The notes under the pieces are model-generated. The model saw nothing but the letters and a program-made list of their open reading frames with translations, was not told where the DNA came from and ran no database searches. Shown here one piece after another: positions 55,579 to 64,000 of a stretch of DNA of 64,000 bases. Each line of letters opens with the position of its first letter. Position 1 is the first letter of the stretch. The stretch is from Paratinospora sagittata (lineage: Eukaryota > Streptophyta > Magnoliopsida > Ranunculales > Menispermaceae), in the NCBI GenBank assembly GCA_035771175.1, contig CM069593.1, positions 44,266,241 through 44,330,240 on the forward strand. The letters are read 5' to 3'. A program made the position numbers and the translations under genes.

Positions 55579-57619
55579 CGTAAAACTAATCGGACTTTAG
55601 GGTTCTTCTCTTCGATTTTCTCAGAGAAACCTCCTCACTCATTCGAATCAAGAAAGATCGGTAAATGAAATCTTACGATCGACTGAGATAAAAGGAAATT
55701 AAAGCAAGGGTACCTGAGAAGCTGAAGAAGATAAGAACCTCGGAGAAGATGATTAATTAAAACCCTAGCAGAAGAAAAACCATCCAATCGCTCGGGCCTT
55801 CCGTGTGTTGTGCTCTGCGAGGCCTTGCCGTTGCTTCTTCTCACTTCTCTCGAAGGCTTTCCTATTGTGGCGGTTCAGGTTATTTGTGGTGTGCTATTTT
55901 CGCCATGCTTTCTTTTTCTTTTTCTTAATATCACTCTATTAATTAAATTATTATTTTCATGAAAGACAATTTTAGGTGGAATATTTTAAGGAGAAGTTTA
56001 GCTGCGTTTGGCATGAAATCTTAAAATAATTTTTCAAAATTTTAAATATAATTTGATTTTTTGTGTACTTATCATTTTTTAAAATGGGTTTGATATTGTA
56101 TTTTTAATTTGTTTTTAAATTAATATTATTGAACCAAATAATTTTTGAATCCAATAATAATATAATAAAATATTAATTTAATGCAGTCTTGTCTTTTACT
56201 CTAAAGTGTCATGTTATACAATAACACGTGTTTACCCAATTAAGAAGACGAGGAGCATTGTTTTTTTTTTTGAAAAACTTGACCCATAAAAACGTAAAAA
56301 AATGTCTTCCATACGTTTTCAAAAAACTAACTGTTTTTTAAATTTTATCCTTAAAATTGTTTTTAAATCCTGTTGAACTAGATGCATTTTTTGTAACTTT
56401 TTCCACGTTCATTTTAAAATACTAAAAACTATATTTTAATTCGAGACCGGATGCAGCCTTTATTTTCTCACCCCTAATCTAAGAAAATTATGGCGAGAAA
56501 AATATATGAGAAAAAAAAAAAAAATTGGCTTACAGTTGACACTAATTTTAACTTAAAAATTTTTGTTCTCTAATTACTTGACAATTTGTCAATGACATCT
56601 CTTTGAAATTGATGTGTCTAATTTATGAGGTTTCAAGTCCAACAACCCTCTTAAATACAATACAATATAACTATTTCTAACTACTTCCAATTTTTATTTA
56701 TTTATTTATTTATTTATTTAATATAGGGTATCTAGGCTAGTTTATATGTACTGATTTATCCTCGTGGTGAGCACCCAGTAAGGGGGGAGATTGACATTCT
56801 CCCGGGGGTGTGTATGTCTATTTATTTATACTATGAACGAGCTAAAGTGGTCTGGTTAACAAAAAGAAGAAAAAAAAAATTAAACTCTATGTGTAATGTA
56901 TACATATGATTACACATAAAAATTTGTATGTAATAGACAATTGCAATTACAAAATTGTAATAAAGATCTAAGAAATACTCTAAGGCCTGTTTGATAGTTG
57001 TGAAGAATTTTACTGAGCAAACTTAGGGTTCTCAATAAAAAAATAGTCTTATGATCGCGCATGGAAAAATGTTAATAAAATAAAAAATAATAAAGTCATT
57101 GAATATAAAATGTGAATAATATTACAAATTTTGTCGTGAAAAAATTTGAACGAGAAATAAGTTTTTTTTTTTTGAGAAAATATTGACAATAAAACATTCG
57201 TAACTTTATTTTCTTTTTAAAAGATATTTTCTTACTTAAAAAAAAAAGAAAACAATTTTCTTATGAGAATTGTTAGGAAAAAAAAGAAGAGAGAGAGATT
57301 GAGGGAGGTAAGAAGAAATAGCTTCAATTCCAGAGTAAAAGGTAGCAGTTCTGTAACCGAACAAAGTAAAACCAGAACCAAGAATTCAGGTTCCGGTGGC
57401 GTTCAAGTCTAATAGGGGCACAGTGATATTTGATAACTTTATTCCTAGTGATCATCTTCTTCTTTTCGATTCCCATCGCTCTCACCTTCTATTTCTTCTC
57501 TTTATTCTCTCCTTTGTGTCTCTCACCGGATTCTCCTTTCATTTCTTCTAAAACCCGCGAGACCTCGGCCACGTCTCGACGACGCACGCTCCGATTAGAC
57601 GAAACGACTCTCATCATTC
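55579..57619. promoter_or_regulatory. Divergent intergenic region between two genes
   Basis: Holds the 5' leaders and promoters of the minus-strand RNA-binding gene (GC-richer leader at about 55579-55870) and the plus-strand UEV gene (CT-rich leader at about 57430-57619). Between them are a (TTTA)n run (about 56694-56720) and a MITE-like end at 56981. Promoter elements were not assignable. Confidence 0.45.
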
Positions 57620-60600
57620 ATGACGATTGGCTCCGGTGGATCGAGTGTCGTGGGTAAGCCCTCTACCCTCGATTTCATTTTTCTTTTAGTTCAATCGGTA
57701 CCCATATATAACGATCACTGGTCAAGTTTTATCAAGATTTTGATCATAGATTCTTTGATTCGCTCAATTTTATGTCCGTATATGCTGTTTGGATCTGCTT
57801 CGTGGGTATGCTTGATTGCGTGCTGGGTTTTGATTTCTTTTTGGAGGATTGGGCACTGTGAATAGAGTAGCCATTATTCTTGCAGTGTTCTTCTGGGTCT
57901 AGTGGTTGTTGTTGTTGTTTTGGGAGGGTAGGTGGTTGGTGGGTATTATTGCTTTTTTTTTTTTTTTGGTTATTAATTTCATTGTTATTAGCTCATGGAA
58001 GTTTTATGTAGTTTGTTTGATTTATTTTTTGCAGTTGGAATGAGGAAACTTGATTTTTTTTTGTTACTATTTTCAAATGATATAGTGTTCGGTAATCAGT
58101 ATTGTAAAGAAAGTGTATAAGATTAGTTTATATTTTCTGTAGGTGCAATTTTTGGTGGGAGACGTGTAAGATTAGTTTTTGGATTTTGTATTGTTAAGTT
58201 GAGTTGGAGATAAATTTTTGTTTTGAATATGCTGAAATAGTTATCCTTAATTAGCTTTAGTGTTTCATAATACATAAATATTGAGTACTGTAGAGCAATC
58301 TCTGAAGTTCCGAACTGTCTATCTTTTTGGTTCAACAAAATGACCCGAGGTTTCAATTCAAGAATAACCAAAGGGAGCATGTCCCAATAAACTTCATTAT
58401 CTGCTAATCTATATTTATTTGTGGTCTATTGGCTATGATATTATGTTATAATTAAAAATAAGTGTATGCTAGCAGCTGTGTTGTTTGGTTCTATCGGGAA
58501 AATCCAGATTTTACACTTCTGTGAGCTGGGTTATAAACACCCTTTTGCTGCATATTTTAACTCTACTATCCTGCATGCCTAATTGACAGTGTACTAGTCA
58601 TGGCTCCGAGATAGTGAGCCAGGTGGTATCTGAAAAAGAGCAACTCGAAAGCGTGGAAGATCATGGTTCTTGCAGGAAAATATGCATTTGCCATTTTTAT
58701 GCTTACAACTGTACTAAAACGTGAATACTTCATATTTAGAAGTTCAAGTAATATAAATAGCATATCATTGGATCATTGATCACATTTTTGCTTTTGAATT
58801 GTGTGAATCTGGATTTATTCGATGACCCACGATTCTGTGTTAGGTTGGTTGAACCATGAAGGTTCACTGGATCATTGATCACATCGAGGCTTTTGAATTG
58901 TGTGAATCTGGATTTATCGATGACCCGCGATTCTATGTTAGGTTGGTTGAACCATGAAGGTTCATTGGATCATTGATCACACTGTGGCTTTTGAATTGTA
59001 TATATCCGGATTAATTGGATGACCCACGATTCTATGACAGGTTGGTTGAACCATGAAGGTTCATGAGATCCCATGATCAATCGTTTTGCTGATTAGGTTG
59101 CTCATTTGGGGCTTATTTTTCCTACAATCCAATGCGTCTTGGTCAATGACCCATTTCTTTTTTTTTCTTTTTTCTTTTTTTAATTTTTTATGTTTCTTTT
59201 CTAGTTGATTGATATATTTGGGTTGTTAAGTAGCAACACATGCATTTATTGAACATAAAGTAATAAAGGACACATAGAGTGGATGATGTCTGGTCACACT
59301 AGACAACATAAGATTCATGATATCCAATGGATATAAAATGGAGGAAAGTTTGCTTAAGACCTTGGAGCTTTGTTTATGAAAGAGTTTTGTTTTATTTTAT
59401 GCTACTATTAATGTTTTTTTTTTTAATTAATTCTGGAAGGTGCTTAAAGTGGACAATATTGCATGAAGTGGGAAGTGAACATTGCCTAGCTGTGAGGAGA
59501 GGGCTTAATGAGGGAAATGTGATTAGATCCCTTTGCTTAGGAAATGGTTGAGCGGCTTGTGCCCAATAGGCATGAACAATCCTTCACCAGAAAGACACCA
59601 CATAAATCATATTGATGATTTGATACATTATCTATATTGTGGGATGGCATCTAGAGTTGATCATCATAAATTTAGTATATGAGAATAGGTATCCTTACGT
59701 AGATTTCATTTGGTGGAATGGAAACTCAACTCTACTTAACTCAACAAAGCTAGTTGAATTGGTGGAATTGTAACATGTACTAAATTTTTTGTGGTGAGTT
59801 TGGTGACCTTTGTATCCTACCTTTGTATTAGATAGAAGAAAATTGGTATAAAGATTTTGTCAAGATAAAATGGGGCAAATTATGGAAGTGTAAGTTGTGC
59901 CCTATAAAAAAATAGGGTATAGATTAGGGGTGAATATGGCTTGGGTTTGATCGGATTTGGGCTAGAATTTCAGCCATCCTGTCCATATTTGTTGGAGTCT
60001 TGGAGCCTTGGAGGAAACCTCCACTCATTGAATCTGATTGACCCATTGAAACATTAAGACATCCGAATTGATAGGATCAAATAGTCAAGTGATTGGGTGG
60101 GGAGGAGGTGGGTACGGACATGGATAAGATGCATATTTTTAACTGCAAATATTATTTGAAAAATCCTTCATCCATCTATCATCTCCTTATCTAAAGAGGT
60201 ATCCATGTTAGAAAAAAGAATACCCGCCATAATTATTTTGACCAGTATGGACCTTGATATTTCAAAAGTTCTATTTATAAATAGACTTTAGATAAGACCA
60301 CAGTTCTTCTCCTCTTTCTGTCTCCAGATTTTAGGTATATATTTATTATTTAAGCCTTTTTTAAGATCTTTACCATAGTTTAAGTGCTGCTCACCAAGGC
60401 CATCACAAATTGGGGCAGAGGTGCTGTCAAAATTGGTACCATCTTTGGGTGGTCTAGACCTTTTGCAAAGAAAGAATGAGGGAAATTTTGAGGTAAAGGA
60501 AAAGGATTTTGTGATTATGTTCAAGAGTCAATTGTCTTTTGTGTTGTTACCCTCTTAATTTGTGGTTCTTAGTGGTCGTGGTCTATGGGCTTTTGGTTTT

Positions 60601-60691
60601 ATTAGTTTGTATGAAGTTGAGACAGCTCAGGAGTGACTTAAGTTTTGTTATATTTTGTTGGTTTTTTACTGTCATTTGCTATGAGTGTGGC

Positions 60692-60776
<85 letters not shown>

Positions 60777-63700
60777 TTTATATTTCATCGAACAAATGTC
60801 CTTTACATTGATTTACCAGAAAAAGGAAGTGTAACTCTGTGAGTTTAGCTTTAAATTTGTCAACATCGATCTGAATTTGTATATTCTACTTCGTTTTGGG
60901 TGCTACTACTGATACTGATACCAACAGTGCATGTATCTCTAGATAGAATCGCGTGGGAAATATTTACTTGTCTTGCCAAAAGCCTAGTTAAATTTATTAT
61001 GATTTCGAGAATAAGTCTTTTTTTGAGATCCATGTATCATTGTTTAATTTTGGTTATGGTAATTGTGCTTTATTGGGAAATTGAGATCCAAGAACAAGAT
61101 GGGAGTGGGACAAGGCAAACTCAAAAATTGAATAGAAAATCTACAGTGCCTCATTTAAGTCACTCCTAAAATAGAGATGCCAAATAAGATGGATAGAAGA
61201 TCTTACAATCATTTTATTTACCAAAATTATGAGTGCTTTCCTCTCCCTGTTGAATATCTCTCACTTTGAGTGTCTCAATTTTCATCAATCAATCAATTAA
61301 TAATTCACCTCATGAACTACTATGACGATTAATTCTGGTGTATCTATCTGGTCTGTTGGCAGCAATAACTATGAGTATGTCATTAATTCGGAGAATTTAC
61401 GCATTAAGCAGTTTGGCCTCTTTGATCTGCTCACTGATCACTGATGGAACTTTTGTTTAGTCAATTTTGTAAACATAGCCATAGAGTTTTTTTTTTAATT
61501 AATTATTTATTTATATATAAAAAATCTTCATTCCCTTGTAGTTGGGAAAGGGCTTAGTTAAGTTGAGTTGAGATTTATTTGTATATTTTTCCACCAAGTC
61601 ATGACTCATGACACCTAATGGCTCATAAGTGTTGACAAACATAGTTATAGTTCGTTGGGGTTTTTCAGCCTTTTAGCCTTTTCATTTTTCAATCATAGTT
61701 ATAGCATGAGTGATCCTTAAGTTGGGCAGGATATTGGCCAATAAGCATATCTGATTCCTCAATTGAGTTATGAGTATCATAGGCACTAATTGGTACACAA
61801 TCTTAGATATAATTACCAGCCATTATCTCAAAAGTTCGTGAAACTACAAAAGATAACGGCTATAGTAAGGAAGGAAGAAAGATAGATAAACAACTTGTTA
61901 TCTTGAAGCTGTAAGGGTCTATGGATTTGAAAGGAAACATTCATAAATTTCTTGCAAGTTTGAAAAGAGTGAAGTTCTTGCAGTTCTTCTATGAGCAAAT
62001 GGTTTTTTTTTTTTGGTAATATTCTGATATCGTGGGGGTATGACCATACTCCATAGTTTGAATGGCGTATATCTTATTCTTATCTTTATTATTCTTCTGT
62101 AATTATTTTGACCTTGGGTGTCAATTATTTGGGAGAAACAAGTGTTTTTAGGTCTTTTGTTACCATGCAGTCCCACGAAACTTCAGATTGCTTGAAGAAC
62201 TTGAGCGCGGAGAAAAGGGTATTGGGGATGGCACAGTTAGCTATGGAATGGATGATGGAGATGACATTTATATGCGTTCTTGGACGGGCACTATAATTGG
62301 TCCTCACAACGTAAGCTCCTTGTTTCTTTAGGCTTTTTTTTTTTGACTTTTTAAATCTTACAATTCATGATTTAAAGTTTCAAACTCCATTCTTAAAATA
62401 TTTTATTTGGATTTCAAGTACCATGCCTCAATTCCAAATTTAAGGAACTCACATTCTTAAATTTCAAGTATTATCCCTCCTTTGACCAAAAAAATAAAAT
62501 AAAATTATCATGCCTCAATTCCAAATTTGAGGAAGTATTGACTAGTCTTAAGCCCATATCTTTTTGCTATAGTTTTGAATGAGTTGACTTGTTGACTTAA
62601 CTGAACATATTCAAGATGATATTTTATGATGACATTTCTTTCCACAAAAAGGTTACTTTGGCTTAGTTCTACCACATTCCCTGCCCTCAGTGGGCTGTAT
62701 GTTAATTGAATTAGTGGGTTCAGTCGTGTTTGCTTACGTAGATTGGTGTGGTCTATTCATGCGGCATGCACTATGCAAGCAAGATCTTTCGCTGCATTAG
62801 TTGTTTCGGTCGGCAACTGCTGTGTAGAATCTTGTGCTCAGTGTCTGTAATTTTATTGAGTTAAACTTAACCATTTTTTGTTTTGTGTCACTGAACTTGG
62901 ATCAGACTGTCAGACTCAAGGTCAAATTCAAAATGAGCTAAAACAGAATTATAATTATTACAAGTTAGCAATATCTGTGCAATGCATGGGTTTTATTTAA
63001 AAATTAAATTTATTAATTGACTAATAAGTAAATAATAATAATATAATAGTGAAAGTTTAAAAAATTATTTAATATTTAAGTTTTATTTGATATATTTTTA
63101 TACAAGACTAAAGGAGAGAGAGGGGCACAAAGTGAAAAAATAGGGGGTAACAACGGAAAGAGAGCTAATCTGCTGCATGTCTACCTATTGTTGAATCTTT
63201 TGCATTATTATAGTATGTTAAAGATTTCTTAATTTTTTTTTTGTATAGAATGCAGTGAGTATTTCTTACTTTGTTTCTTCTCTCTTTTTTCTCTTTCCTT
63301 TTCTTTTCCTTCCCCTCTACATGTGCTACCAATAACTTAATTGCATCAGAACTGATAAGTAATAACATTGTTGGATAATTTGTGCACACCATTTACCTGT
63401 CATTATGATCTGTATGAATGCTATAGATGGTTTATAAGTTAATTATTTCATTTCAGTCTGTGCATGAAGGCCGCATCTATCAGTTGAAGCTGTTCTGTGA
63501 CAAAGATTATCCCGAGAAGCCTCCAAGTGTTCGTTTTCACTCACGGATCAACATGACTTGTGTGAATCACGAGACTGGAGTGGTAACTTACTTAATTTAT
63601 TGAACTTGTACATATCTTTGGATTGCCAGAATTTATCTATGCAGCTGCTTTGACAGGATGAACATATTGCAACCCAACACATGATTTGGATATGGATTAT

Positions 63701-64000
63701 CCATGTTTTGCTTTCTGAAAACGAATCACTATTTTTATTGAACAATACCTCAACCATGGATTAACCATATTTTGGTTTCTGTGACGATATGGTTTGTGCA
63801 ACCATGGATTGCACATACCCGATATAATATTAAATTTCAAGGGTTTAGGGTACAACATATTCCATGAGTTTTAGTCCTTGATTTATACAAGCTCTGACAT
63901 GTAAATCCTTGATTTATCTGATGGGTACAGGTCGAACCAAAGAAGTTTGGAATGCTAGCGAACTGGCAGAGGGAGTACACCATGGAGGACATACTGAGCC
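57620..64000 (+). CDS. UEV1: Ubiquitin-conjugating enzyme variant UEV1 (MMS2-like), 3' end beyond the window
   Basis: Coding exons 57620-57653, 62171-62310, 63457-63582 and 63931-64000 (incomplete), all GT-AG with consistent phases. The protein begins [20 protein letters not shown] and continues through [20 protein letters not shown] and [20 protein letters not shown] to [20 protein letters not shown]. This is the UBC fold of the UEV1/MMS2 family: the ubiquitin E2 HPN motif and active-site Cys context are absent, replaced by [13 protein letters not shown]. Family members pair with UBC13 to build Lys63-linked ubiquitin chains in DNA-damage tolerance and signalling; that is known of the family and inferred here. 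About 123 residues of a protein usually near 145-160 are visible. Intron 1 is 4.5 kb. Confidence 0.95.
58770..59066. repeat. Minisatellite, three units of 98-99 bp
   Basis: Units start at 58770, 58869 and 58967 with ggatcattgatcaca and contain cttttgaattgt, gaatctggattta, gatgacccacgattct and ggttggttgaaccatgaagg. The third is more diverged at its start and end. Confidence 0.9.
60694..60777. repeat. (ATT)n microsatellite, about 28 units
   Basis: Uninterrupted att repeats. Open frames across it encode only poly-Tyr or poly-Ile and are not genes. Confidence 0.95.
62311..63456. other. UEV1 intron 2
   Basis: Donor cacaac|gtaagc and acceptor tttcag|tctgtg. Contains a near duplicate of atgcctcaattccaaattt(a/g)aggaa at about 62424 and 62510. 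Intron 3 (63583-63930) holds nothing recognised. Confidence 0.85.

Larger units (their letters stand above)
57654..62170. other. UEV1 intron 1 (4.5 kb)
   Basis: Donor cgtgg|gtaagc and acceptor taccatgcag|tccc. It holds a three-unit minisatellite (58770-59066), a long (ATT)n run and no recognised gene. Confidence 0.85.

Noticed and set aside
55683..55713. Possible leader intron of the minus-strand RNA-binding gene (ctcag|gtaccc to atctcag)
   Set aside because: Only 31 bases, too short for a plant intron.
56730..56860. SINE-like GC-richer block near a (TTTA)n run
   Set aside because: A and B boxes could not be placed and no target duplication was found.
60539..60842. Open frames with poly-Tyr or poly-Ile
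   Set aside because: Produced by the (ATT)n microsatellite.
1..64000. CRISPR arrays, operons, bacterial or viral genes
   Set aside because: Nothing of this kind was seen. All coding content is plant-like with introns, and the array-like repeats lack regular spacers.

Overview
The window is nuclear DNA of a flowering plant, most likely a eudicot. It is AT-rich, its genes are split by GT-AG introns, and the spaces between them are full of degraded LINEs, tRNA-derived SINEs, MITE-like foldbacks and microsatellites. The recognisable proteins are all plant types. I cannot name the species.

Layout: 1-4926 is intergenic, with a Mutator-type transposase remnant and a 290-bp tandem array broken by an LTR-like insert. 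4927-23287 (+) is a ten-exon gene for a PPR4-type RRM plus pentatricopeptide-repeat protein, predicted to act in plastid RNA splicing. Its 7.4-kb second intron holds a 1.7-kb foldback and a 4-kb inverted repeat whose centre carries two mirrored miR156/157-like stem-loops. 26047-26180 (-) is a clean last exon of the proteasome subunit DSS1 with no visible first exon, next to a dead LINE (26740-28720). 33256-33585 (+) is a GIR1/GIR2-like EAR-motif repressor, with a TATA box and a predicted intron in its leader. 33.7-39.1 kb is a MITE/SINE/MULE graveyard that includes a MULE nested in a SINE. 42.9-50.5 kb is a cluster of minus-strand LINE fragments. 52985-55578 (-) is a two-exon gene for an RRM, zinc-knuckle, RS-rich protein. 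57620-64000 (+) is the 5' part of a UEV1-type ubiquitin-conjugating enzyme variant, cut by the window end.

The genes do not form a pathway. They are ordinary neighbours: organelle RNA splicing, proteasome, transcriptional repression, nuclear RNA processing and K63 ubiquitin signalling. The most unusual content is structural: the mirrored miR156-like hairpins inside a long inverted repeat in the PPR4 intron, which would be transcribed as part of the PPR4 pre-mRNA. All calls rest on reading the sequence. No alignment, folding or expression data were available.
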